Positions 26,500-34,784 of a stretch of 64,000 bases of DNA are shown piece by piece. The stretch is from Kriegella sp965368185. GTDB taxonomy: Bacteria; Bacteroidota; Bacteroidia; Flavobacteriales; Flavobacteriaceae. The stretch's first letter is position 1, and the number at the start of each line of letters is the position of its first letter. A program made the translations under genes and the position numbers. The stretch is from assembly GCA_965368185.1 (NCBI GenBank), contig CBDULZ010000014.1, positions 4,264 to 68,263 of the forward strand. Reading direction: 5' to 3'. The notes under the pieces were generated by a model. The model was given only the letters and a program-made list of their open reading frames with translations. It was not told the origin of the DNA and did not search any database.

Positions 26500-27390
26500 T
26501 TAATATATGCAAGATCCCGGGTCCGATTTTATAAAGTACTTTTTATAGTTCTTGGCCTTGGGATCCATACATCCCTTTAGATTTTTAATCTTCACATTTC
26601 TAAAATCAATAGGTTGGCCCTCACTTTGCAACGCAATAAATCCCTCGGTCAACAACTTGCCATCTTGTTTTATTTTAGGATCATAACCATTGGCTACTCC
26701 CCCACCCATCTGAGGTTTTGTATACTCTAACACCTTCTTTCCATTGATAATATGGGTAACCAATGAATCACCGCGTATAATCATCTCCGCCTTCACCCAT
26801 TGATCTCCATAATAGGTATCTGAACTCGAACTTATGCAATGCCTGGGATCGATTTTTCCTTCATAGACAACATCGGTGCCGGGCGAACACATATTGCCCG
26901 TTGGCCTCGATTCCCCTTCCTTGATTCCTGCCAAAAACTGCATTTCCACAGAAATGGGCCAATCTTGTTCTTTAGGCATGGTGTTGGGGTCTTGAGAATG
27001 AAACATAACCCCGCTGTTTTTGAGTGTAAAACTTGGGGCACCAGGGTGCAAATCTCCCACAAAACGGTATTCAACTGAAAAATGATAATAGGAGTAAGGG
27101 GTATTATAGTACAGATGACCGTATCGATCATTAAAATCCCCTTCATAGTTGTCATACCGTACTTTTATTAGTCCGTCTTCGACTCTAAACGTGTCTCCGA
27201 AATTGTCCCCTACGTCGTAATGGTGAATTTTGGTAGTCCAATCTTTAATGTCTTCCCCGTTGAACATTTGCTGCCATCCATCATTCGTGTTCGAAACCAC
27301 CGATTTTTTTACCGAACATTGAGTGAAGAGCAGCAATAAAAGACCTGCAACAGAAATAAGTGAAAACTGCGATTTACGTTTTAAAATCAT
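26500..27390 (-). CDS. DUF1080 lipoprotein, 3-keto-glycoside hydrolase-like
   Basis: 296 residues with a lipoprotein signal (LLLLFTQCS, Cys near 26). The DUF1080 sandwich starts with WQQMFNGEDIKDWTTK and includes FRVEDGLIKVRYDNY, YSYYHFSVEYRF, NSGVMFHSQDP, WPISVEMQFLAG and the late FIALQSEGQPIDFRNVKIKNL, which carries the conserved E and RN. Proteins of this family hydrolyse 3-keto-glycosides or 3-keto-disaccharides after a C3 dehydrogenase has acted. A Gfo/Idh oxidoreductase and a PQQ dehydrogenase sit within 8 kb. A Cys-containing tail (KGCMDPKAKNY ... DPGSCIY) extends past the domain. Confidence 0.9.
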   Translation of the reverse strand: MILKRKSQFSLISVAGLLLLLFTQCSVKKSVVSNTNDGWQQMFNGEDIKDWTTKIHHYDVGDNFGDTFRVEDGLIKVRYDNYEGDFNDRYGHLYYNTPYSYYHFSVEYRFVGDLHPGAPSFTLKNSGVMFHSQDPNTMPKEQDWPISVEMQFLAGIKEGESRPTGNMCSPGTDVVYEGKIDPRHCISSSSDTYYGDQWVKAEMIIRGDSLVTHIINGKKVLEYTKPQMGGGVANGYDPKIKQDGKLLTEGFIALQSEGQPIDFRNVKIKNLKGCMDPKAKNYKKYFIKSDPGSCIY

Positions 27391-27449
27391 AATTTTTGTC
27401 GATAAATTTTATTGCTCTCGAAATATACTCATAGTTTTCTTCATTTATG

Positions 27450-27457
27450 TAATTTTG
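27450..27457 (+). promoter_or_regulatory. Candidate -7 element of the GH20 gene
   Basis: TAATTTTG matches TAnnTTTG exactly, 35 bases before the ATG at 27493, in the divergent gap between the DUF1080 gene and the GH20 gene. There is no clear -33 box. Confidence 0.45.
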
Positions 27458-27492
27458 GCAGCTGCACAGTAAAAATATAAATAACACATTCT

Positions 27493-29595
27493 ATGAGTCA
27501 AAAAATCCTTTCTTTGCTCTTTTGTATTGCCATTCTAATATCATGTAAAGATCTAGACAAAAAACTTGGTGATTTCAGAGTGTTACCTCAACCACAGGAA
27601 TTTGAAATTTCAGGGGTGAGCGAGCTAAGTGCCGATATCATCGAAAACTATTCTTCCAATTCTCAAATCGACCCATCAGTTCTTGGCACCAACTTAAAGG
27701 GAATAAAACCTGTCGAAGACACCTCGAAGGCGCAACTGGTTCTTACGCTCGACGAGGCTTCAGATATGCCAGCCGAAGGATACTCCATTGCCATTGCCAA
27801 CGAACAGATATCCATTACCGGAAAAGATAAAGCAGGCCTCTTTTACGGATTAAAAACTTTGGGGCAATTGCTTGAAGATGCCGTAGAACAGCAGGTAAAT
27901 TTACCGCTATGCTCAGTAAAGGATTATCCATTGTTGGCCTACCGAGCAGTACATTTAGATGTAAAACACCATCTTGAAAAAACGGAGTATTACTACAAAT
28001 TGATGGATAAATTGGCAGGCTATAAAGTCAATGCCATCATTCTAGAGGCCGAAGACAAAATGAAATTCAAACGGCAACCGATTATAGGCTCGGCCGATGC
28101 CCTTAGCCTTGATGAATGGGCCAAGTTAAGTGATTATGCGGCAGCCCGAAATATAGAAATAAGTCCCTTGGTACAAGGGTTGGGCCATGCTTCCTTCATT
28201 TTAAAACACCCTGAATATAAAGACCTTAGGGATGAAACAACAAGTGATTGGGCCTTTAATCCTTTGAACCCGAAAACCTATGATGTTCAGTTCGATCTGT
28301 ACTTAGACGCCATGGAAGCCACTCCACATGGCAAATACCTTCATGTTGGCGGCGATGAAGTACATACCACAGGCCGCAAAAGCGGAAAATCTGCTTTGGA
28401 ACTTCAACTAATTTGGCTCGATAAAGTAAGTAAATTTGCAGCAGAACATAATCGGATTCCAATTTTTTGGGACGATATGCCCTTGAAGCAAGCAGAAGTT
28501 TATGCGCCTATGTTTCAGCCTGAAATGACGCAACAAGAAGTAGACAGCGTCTGGACCAAAAACGGACATAGATTGGCAGCGTTTCTAGACCAATTTCCAA
28601 AAAACTGTATCTATATGCGGTGGAACTATAGCTCACCGGAAGCTTTGGGAAATACCAAGGCGATGGATTGGTTCAGAGAAAACGGATTACAGGTTATGGG
28701 AGCCACGGCAGGGCAAACCAGATGGGTATTGATGCCCCAAGAAGAAAGCAATATTGAAAACATCAAGTCTTTTGCGCTAAACTCTATCGAAAGTGGATCT
28801 CACGGTCTCCTATTGACTCTTTGGGACGACGATTCACCACATTTTGAGCTTTACAACAGGGGAATTGTCTTCTTTGCCGAATATACCTGGTCGGGAGAAA
28901 AAAGAAGCAACGACGCTTTAAAAACAGCTTACCGACAACGTGAATTCTCACACGCTATGGCAAATGAATCAAATGCTTTTATCGATAGTTTGGAAAAGCC
29001 TGTGATTTTTTGGAAAAATGCCCTCTTAAAAGGTGACAAGCGTAATTTCTTGGCAAGTATGGACAACGCCATGGAAGAAGGGGTAATCGATCTACCTATG
29101 AGTGGTAAACAGGGAGAGTGGAGCGAAAAATATGAACCCCGGTTACAACAAGCCTCACAAGTTCTAGCGCAAACCGACAGTATTACGGTAATCATCGAAA
29201 AGGCCAAATCAAAAGCGATTCGTAACGCCTATACTTTAGATGTTTATGAACAGGTAAACAACATGACCGCCGTGCCCGCTAAATTACTTTTGGGGCTACA
29301 GGCGTACGATGCCGCGCAAAGTCCTGACGAGAAGACCAACGCACTCAAAAACCTGGAAGAATTGAGAAAGGATTTTGTGGCACACAGAAAAGAACTGGAA
29401 ACCGTATATGGAAAGACCCGTATTCTGAACAAGCCCGACAATTATATTCTAGACCAAGATCATCATGTACATCTAGCGAACCAATCCATCAATTTCGATT
29501 GGCAGTTCTACGCGGAAATGTTGTTTTTCGAAAAATTATCAAAACAACTTGACGATGCCATTTATTTAGAAAACTCGGATGCTTTGAAGAAATAA
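27493..29595 (+). CDS. GH20-type beta-N-acetylhexosaminidase lipoprotein
   Basis: 700 residues. Lipoprotein signal (AILISCKD, Cys18). An N-terminal alpha/beta GH20b domain (about 28-145; KAGLFYGLKTLGQLLED) precedes the TIM barrel, which opens with LAYRAVHLDVKHHLEK and has the catalytic pair Asp288-Glu289 in HVGGDEV. A further aromatic subsite residue lies in LTLWDDDSPHF. A long C-terminal helical part (about 480-700) follows. It releases terminal GlcNAc or GalNAc, or related 2-acetamido sugars, using substrate-assisted catalysis. It is cell-surface or periplasmic. It converges on the NagX-like membrane protein gene, a combination fitting use of amino-sugar glycans. Confidence 0.9.
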   Translation: MSQKILSLLFCIAILISCKDLDKKLGDFRVLPQPQEFEISGVSELSADIIENYSSNSQIDPSVLGTNLKGIKPVEDTSKAQLVLTLDEASDMPAEGYSIAIANEQISITGKDKAGLFYGLKTLGQLLEDAVEQQVNLPLCSVKDYPLLAYRAVHLDVKHHLEKTEYYYKLMDKLAGYKVNAIILEAEDKMKFKRQPIIGSADALSLDEWAKLSDYAAARNIEISPLVQGLGHASFILKHPEYKDLRDETTSDWAFNPLNPKTYDVQFDLYLDAMEATPHGKYLHVGGDEVHTTGRKSGKSALELQLIWLDKVSKFAAEHNRIPIFWDDMPLKQAEVYAPMFQPEMTQQEVDSVWTKNGHRLAAFLDQFPKNCIYMRWNYSSPEALGNTKAMDWFRENGLQVMGATAGQTRWVLMPQEESNIENIKSFALNSIESGSHGLLLTLWDDDSPHFELYNRGIVFFAEYTWSGEKRSNDALKTAYRQREFSHAMANESNAFIDSLEKPVIFWKNALLKGDKRNFLASMDNAMEEGVIDLPMSGKQGEWSEKYEPRLQQASQVLAQTDSITVIIEKAKSKAIRNAYTLDVYEQVNNMTAVPAKLLLGLQAYDAAQSPDEKTNALKNLEELRKDFVAHRKELETVYGKTRILNKPDNYILDQDHHVHLANQSINFDWQFYAEMLFFEKLSKQLDDAIYLENSDALKK

Positions 29596-29680
29596 AATGT
29601 AAGAAAAGGGAAAAAGAGAGTGTTCAAAAAGTTAGAACAAGTGGCCATACTTCATAAATTTTACCTTTCTTTCAAAGTAA

Positions 29681-30784
29681 TTAAACCTTAAAATAAACCT
29701 TCTTCTTATCGAGAAAGTATGTGATATACCAAAAGATAAAGAGAACGAAAAGTGCATTTAATACCATGATCAAATCTTCTGAAAAACCAATCGGGGCAAG
29801 AAGGCCTTTCGTCCAAATCTCGCCAAAGCCACGAAACCATTGCGCTCCAACGGTCTCGGCAAACAAGTAGATAAAAATGGAGTTCGTGCCGACCACTGAA
29901 AATATTTTAAGCCAGTTCTTTTGGTGCCCTTTAACGTCAATAGCCCAATAAAAAAAGGTCAACGTCAAAATGGCAAAGCCCCCGGAGGCCAAGGTAAAAG
30001 ACGATGTTGCTATTCTTTTGATTATGGGGGTTATGTTAACCAAATCCAGGGCAAAGCCTAAAACCAAAATCGCCGATCCCCAAATCAAAAAAGACTTTAA
30101 TTTTTCCGTCATTGACCTGTTCGATAATAGGGCCTGTCCGCATACAACACCCCAAATCGTGTGTGCCGCTGTGGGAACAAAATTGATAAATACCCAATGG
30201 CCACCGTTTGTTTTGCCCATTACCAACATATCGAACCAAGCCCCAAAATTTTCGCCTTGACCGTACGGATCTGAAGAATTGTATGACCGATATAAAATTT
30301 CTGTGAGAACCAACAACGCAATTGAAATAGCAATTTGAATATTAGCGGGCAAGTGCATAATGGCATAGGCAATTAGTATCGTAAAGGCAAGTTGCACCAA
30401 TACATTCCATAACTCCCATACCAAGGCGTGACTGTATACACAGTGCAAGAGCACCCCAAAACTGAATAGTAAAAAACACCGCCTTACAATATGTCGTGTG
30501 ACCTCCTTTCGATTGCCCGCAGCCAAGCGTTTACGAGTCGAAAAGGGCATTGCGACACCAACGATAAACATAAAAAAAGGCTGGATCAAATCCCAAAACC
30601 GAAGTCCGTTCCATGGGTGATGATGTAGCTGATGGGCTAGTCCTGAAAAAGCCGTCCCTTCTACCAACTCAGAAAAATTGTGGTGAAATCCGGCGGCTTC
30701 GGCGATTAGGAGAAACATGGTCAACCCTCTAAAAACATCTAAGGAAAACAATCGTTTAGATACATTTGCTGCTAATTGCGACAT
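29681..30784 (-). CDS. NagX/HGSNAT-like membrane acetyltransferase-family protein (DUF5009)
   Basis: 367 residues with about ten predicted membrane helices. The start MSQLAANVSKRLFSLDVFRGLTMFLLIAEAAG is the characteristic opening of the DUF5009/heparan-alpha-glucosaminide N-acetyltransferase group (SLDVFRGLTM). It is followed by the short periplasmic HHHPWNGLRFWDLIQPFFMFIVGVAM, which contains the conserved His and FxDLIxPxFxFIVG. In other bacteria nagX-like genes lie in GlcNAc-utilisation clusters, and the human relative moves an acetyl group across a membrane. Proximity to GH20 suggests uptake or acetylation of amino sugars. The biochemical role here is inferred. Confidence 0.87.
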   Translation of the reverse strand: MSQLAANVSKRLFSLDVFRGLTMFLLIAEAAGFHHNFSELVEGTAFSGLAHQLHHHPWNGLRFWDLIQPFFMFIVGVAMPFSTRKRLAAGNRKEVTRHIVRRCFLLFSFGVLLHCVYSHALVWELWNVLVQLAFTILIAYAIMHLPANIQIAISIALLVLTEILYRSYNSSDPYGQGENFGAWFDMLVMGKTNGGHWVFINFVPTAAHTIWGVVCGQALLSNRSMTEKLKSFLIWGSAILVLGFALDLVNITPIIKRIATSSFTLASGGFAILTLTFFYWAIDVKGHQKNWLKIFSVVGTNSIFIYLFAETVGAQWFRGFGEIWTKGLLAPIGFSEDLIMVLNALFVLFIFWYITYFLDKKKVYFKV

Positions 30785-30906
30785 CGTTTTTGGTTTAGTT
30801 GGTTATCTTCCACAAATTAGGGAAAAATATGAAATACAAGACCAAACTATAATTTAATCCGATATTCCAATTTTAACTATCTTAGGGTATTCTTTAAAAC
30901 AAGGAA

Positions 30907-31629
30907 ATGGTTTCCGAACAACAGAAAGATTTTTTTGAAAGTGAGGGTTATTTGGTGGTAAAAAATTTGCTGACCCGCGATGAAGTTTCCTATTACAGCT
31001 CTCTTTATAATTCTTTTTTAGATAACACCATAGACGCAAGTCAATTCCGATCAGACTTGTCAGGAAGTGGAACTACAAAAGAAAAAATTACACAGATTAT
31101 GGTACCCAGTAAACTAGTACCTGATCTTTTACAGAAACCCCTCCACCAAAAGACTTTAAAAATCGCCAAAAAGTTAATGGGCACTGACATAGAACTCGAT
31201 TTTGATATGCTAATCGACAAAGCGCCCTATACCAATACCATTACCCCTTGGCATCAAGATGCTGCCTATTGGATGGATATGCCCGATAAGAGAGCTGCCA
31301 GTTGTTGGGTAGCTATTGACCCCGCACATAAACAAAATGGCTGTATGTGGTATATGCCAAAATCACATCTCAACCCATTACTGCCACATACACAAACCGG
31401 AAACAAAGGAGCGCTAATGTGCGAAGGCTCTGAACACAATTCAGTCTATATCGAACTAGAACCGGGTTCTTGTGTTTTTCACCATGGGGGTACATTACAC
31501 TATAGCAGGGGAAATTCAACAGGAACCCATAGACGCGCCTTAATCACTAATTTTCGTCCTGTAGCTATGATCGAACTTGAACGTTCAAAAGGAATCAACC
31601 ACACTGGAGAGCGTAATTTAAATTCCTGA
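30907..31629 (+). CDS. Phytanoyl-CoA-dioxygenase-family Fe(II)/2-oxoglutarate oxygenase
   Basis: 240 residues. The N-terminal FFESEGYLVVKNLLTRDEV is typical of PhyH proteins. The iron triad is complete: His116 and Asp118 in WHQDAAYW, and His198 in LHYSRGN. Arg209/Arg210 in THRRALI bind 2-oxoglutarate. Cytoplasmic. Members hydroxylate varied small molecules; a role on a sugar or amino-sugar derivative is suggested only by neighbours. It is the first of four same-strand genes (PhyH, fructosamine-kinase-like, PQQ dehydrogenase, Gfo/Idh) with short gaps. A weak -7-like TATCTTAG lies about 29 bases upstream. Confidence 0.9.
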   Translation: MVSEQQKDFFESEGYLVVKNLLTRDEVSYYSSLYNSFLDNTIDASQFRSDLSGSGTTKEKITQIMVPSKLVPDLLQKPLHQKTLKIAKKLMGTDIELDFDMLIDKAPYTNTITPWHQDAAYWMDMPDKRAASCWVAIDPAHKQNGCMWYMPKSHLNPLLPHTQTGNKGALMCEGSEHNSVYIELEPGSCVFHHGGTLHYSRGNSTGTHRRALITNFRPVAMIELERSKGINHTGERNLNS

Positions 31630-31671
31630 TTTTATCTTTACATCTTTTTATGGGTGGCTATAGTCTTAAAA

Positions 31672-32532
31672 ATGACCAATAATTTAGTAGCACATTTATC
31701 AGCATTGCTCGGCTGCCCGATAAAAAGCATTACTCCCATAGCCGGAGGTGACATTTCACAAGCATATTGCCTTTACACCGCTACCCTACGTTTCTTTTGT
31801 AAAACCAAAAATGCCAAAAATGCTCAAGCCATGTTCGTCGAGGAAAAAATTGGATTGGAAGCCATTGACGCCACGAACACAATTCATGTGCCACGGATAT
31901 TCGGAACCGGAAAAGTTGACAATACCGCTTTTCTAATACTGGAATACATTGAAACCCAACATTCCAGTAATCGGACTTTTGAACGTTTCGGAAACGAATT
32001 GGCAGGGTTACACAAGGTTTCATCGGATTTTTTTGGTTGGGGAAGCGACAATTTTATAGGAAGTCTACCACAAGCCAACACTAAAAATACCCATTGGTCT
32101 AATTTTTATGTTTATGAGCGATTATGGCCTCAGTTAGAATATGCTCAAAAAAAGGGTCTGCTAGCCCTTTCAGAAATTCCTTCTGTTAAGACAATGCTAC
32201 AAATTTGTTCCCCATGGTTAGAAACCGTTCGCCCTGTACTATTACATGGTGACCTTTGGAATGGAAATTATCTTATTTCATCAAATGGAACTCCTTATTT
32301 GATAGATCCCGCTGTTTATTTTGGAGACCGGAGAGTAGATATGGCAATGACTCGTCTTTTCGGTGGGTTTTCTTCTGAATTTTACAACGCATACGATAGT
32401 CATTTTCCTTCGCCGAAAGGAGAACAGCAATATGACGATCTTTACCAACTCTATTATCTATTGGTTCACCTCAATTTGTTCGGTCGTTCTTATTATCCTG
32501 CGGTTCAAAAAATATTGGGGCGGTATTTCTAA
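31672..32532 (+). CDS. Fructosamine-kinase-family protein
   Basis: 286 residues from ATG 31672; a GTG at 31654 is in frame, but the family N-terminus follows the ATG more naturally. The aminoglycoside-phosphotransferase fold is clear: ITPIAGGDISQAYCLYT (nucleotide loop), FFCKT (ATP Lys), LILEYIE (hinge), the catalytic loop LLHGDLWNGNYL with Asp and Asn, and YLIDPAVYFGDRRVDMAMTRLFGGF for the metal Asp. Family members phosphorylate ketosamines (protein-bound or free fructosamines), leading to deglycation. It stands 42 bases after the PhyH gene and probably acts in the same pathway. Free sugar-amine conjugates are a possible substrate. Confidence 0.92.
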   Translation: MTNNLVAHLSALLGCPIKSITPIAGGDISQAYCLYTATLRFFCKTKNAKNAQAMFVEEKIGLEAIDATNTIHVPRIFGTGKVDNTAFLILEYIETQHSSNRTFERFGNELAGLHKVSSDFFGWGSDNFIGSLPQANTKNTHWSNFYVYERLWPQLEYAQKKGLLALSEIPSVKTMLQICSPWLETVRPVLLHGDLWNGNYLISSNGTPYLIDPAVYFGDRRVDMAMTRLFGGFSSEFYNAYDSHFPSPKGEQQYDDLYQLYYLLVHLNLFGRSYYPAVQKILGRYF

Positions 32533-32623
32533 CTCCTGATTTACCCAATAATCATATCGATAGCGCATAACCAATTTATACTTCATTTTGTTTACTTTTA
32601 AAAAAAGTTCAATTGGAGCTCTT

Positions 32624-34771
32624 ATGAAAATAAACCTAACTATCGGCTATTGCTTTTTTCCTTGCTTTTCAATATTCCTCCTCTTTTTCTTATTAAGCTG
32701 TAGTCGGGAAAAAAACAATACTAGCGACGGTGGCCCATATACTACATGGACCTCCTATTTGGGCGGATCTGATCGCAACCATTATTCAACACTTTCGCAG
32801 ATTACCCCGGAAAATGTCGCTAAGCTTAAGTTGGCTTGGTCGTATAATGCTCCCGACACGGGACAAATGCAAATGAACCCCATCATCGTAGATAGCATAT
32901 TATATGGCGTTACCGCGGCGCTTAGGGTGGTTGCCCTCGATGCTTCGACAGGCAAGGAAATTTGGCGTTTTGGTGACTCTTTGACCCTACAACTTTCAAC
33001 CAGTCGGGGGGTTTCATTTTGGGAAAAGGATGGTGACAAAAGAATTTTGTTTTCTAAAGGTTCTGATTTATATGCATTAAATGCCCTAACAGGAAAACCA
33101 ATTGCAACTTTTGGGGATCAAGGAAAAATTGACCTTCGATCTGGCATGCCCGAAAGTGCAAAAGAGAAATTCGTAATTTCCAACACCCCAGGAACCATTT
33201 TTGAGAACTTGATTTTTATGCCTTTGCGTCTTTCGGAAGATGTCGGTTCCGCCCCAGGCAATATAATGGCTTTTAATGTAGTCACCGGAGCCGTCGAATG
33301 GGTTTTTCATACCATTCCACACCCTGGAGAAGAAGGTTATACTACTTGGGAAGACCCGAATAGTTATAAAAGTGAACTTGTTGGAGCAGCCAATAATTGG
33401 GCGGGCATGGCTTTAGACGAAGAAGAAGCGATTCTCTATGTTCCTACTGGCTCGGCCGCACCTGATTTTTATGGAGGCAAACGAAAAGGAAGCAATCTCT
33501 TTGCCAACTGTCTTTTGGCTCTCAATGCCCGAACGGGAGAACGAATTTGGCACTTTCAATTTACACATCATGACATTTGGGACCGTGACCCCCCTGCCCC
33601 TCCGAATCTGATAATTGTTAAAAGAGGAGGCAAAAAAATTGCGGCCGTCGCCCAAGTTACCAAACAAGGTTATGTTTATGTCTTTGACCGTAAAACAGGA
33701 GAACCTTTGTTCGATATAGAAGAAGTGCCTGTCCCTTCAACATCGACACTTAAAGGAGAAGCGGTGTGGACCACACAACCCATACCCGTAAAACCAAAAG
33801 CATTTGCTCGATACTCCACAACATTAACGCCGGAAGATGTTAGCCCGTATGCCGAAAATGCCGACTCGTTGCGTCAAATAATAACCAACGCCGATAAACG
33901 AATGTATGCGCCACCAAGTTTAGATCCCGTTTTATTATTACCTGGATATGATGGGGCAGCCGAATGGGGCGGAGCTGGGGCAGATCCGGAAGAGGGCATA
34001 TTATATGTCAATTCGAACGAAATGGCCTGGATATTAAAAATGAAAGCCAATGATAGTACAACACCTAGGCTACCCTTTGGGGAGGCTGTCTATCACAAAT
34101 ATTGTGTCAATTGCCATCAAAAAGACCGCAAAGGGGTCAAAGTTAGTGGGTTTCCATCACTCTTTGGCATTCAGGAACGATTATCGAAAGAAGCTATCGA
34201 ATCAATTATTGTAAATGGGAAGGGAATGATGACAGGTTTCCCACAAATTTCAGATGCTGAAAAAAAAGGCCTTATGGCCTTCCTTTTAAATCAACAAGAC
34301 AAGTACGAGGTCACAGATGGTGTACCACTGTCAAAGCCATACCCTTTACCATACCAACATGGGGGGTATCATAAATTTCTGGACAAAAATGGGCTTCCGG
34401 CTATATCTCCTCCATGGGGAACTATGCATGCCATTGATTTAAATACCGGTGAGTATGTTTGGTCAATTCCTTTTGGTGAAACTTTGGAACTCAAGAAGAA
34501 AGGCTTCCCGATTACCGGATCTGAAAGTTATGGAGGACCCGTTATTACGGAAAATGGACTGTTGTTTATCGGAGCAACCAAAGACGGTTATTTTCGGGCA
34601 TTCGACAAACACACGGGAACGCTGCTTTGGGAATATGAATTGCCCGCCCCGGCCTTTGCCACACCGGCCATGTATCAAGTCAACGGAAAACAATATATTG
34701 CCATTGCATGCGGAGGCGAAAAGTTAGGAACCAAAAAAGGAAATCAAATTGTGGCATTTGCCCTTGAATAA
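32624..34771 (+). CDS. PQQ-dependent sugar/alcohol dehydrogenase with cytochrome c domain (lipoprotein)
   Basis: 715 residues from ATG 32624, preferred over the TTG at 32588 because it starts the lipoprotein signal (FLLFFLLSCS). An eight-bladed quinoprotein propeller is visible: TTWTSYLGGSDRNHYS, GVTAALRVVALDASTGKEIWRF, NLIFMPLRLSEDVG, LALNARTGERIWHFQF, HHDIWDRDPPAPPNL, AAEWGGAGADPEEGILYVNSN and GESYGG-like late blades. A heme-binding CVNCH (Cys494, Cys497, His498) with a downstream Met (GKGMMTGFP) is inserted before the last blades. Such quinohaemoproteins oxidise sugars or alcohols in the periplasm and pass electrons to the respiratory chain. The layout resembles membrane glucose dehydrogenases plus cytochrome c. 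Confidence 0.92.
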   Translation: MKINLTIGYCFFPCFSIFLLFFLLSCSREKNNTSDGGPYTTWTSYLGGSDRNHYSTLSQITPENVAKLKLAWSYNAPDTGQMQMNPIIVDSILYGVTAALRVVALDASTGKEIWRFGDSLTLQLSTSRGVSFWEKDGDKRILFSKGSDLYALNALTGKPIATFGDQGKIDLRSGMPESAKEKFVISNTPGTIFENLIFMPLRLSEDVGSAPGNIMAFNVVTGAVEWVFHTIPHPGEEGYTTWEDPNSYKSELVGAANNWAGMALDEEEAILYVPTGSAAPDFYGGKRKGSNLFANCLLALNARTGERIWHFQFTHHDIWDRDPPAPPNLIIVKRGGKKIAAVAQVTKQGYVYVFDRKTGEPLFDIEEVPVPSTSTLKGEAVWTTQPIPVKPKAFARYSTTLTPEDVSPYAENADSLRQIITNADKRMYAPPSLDPVLLLPGYDGAAEWGGAGADPEEGILYVNSNEMAWILKMKANDSTTPRLPFGEAVYHKYCVNCHQKDRKGVKVSGFPSLFGIQERLSKEAIESIIVNGKGMMTGFPQISDAEKKGLMAFLLNQQDKYEVTDGVPLSKPYPLPYQHGGYHKFLDKNGLPAISPPWGTMHAIDLNTGEYVWSIPFGETLELKKKGFPITGSESYGGPVITENGLLFIGATKDGYFRAFDKHTGTLLWEYELPAPAFATPAMYQVNGKQYIAIACGGEKLGTKKGNQIVAFALE

Positions 34772-34784
34772 CAAAGTTATTTTT

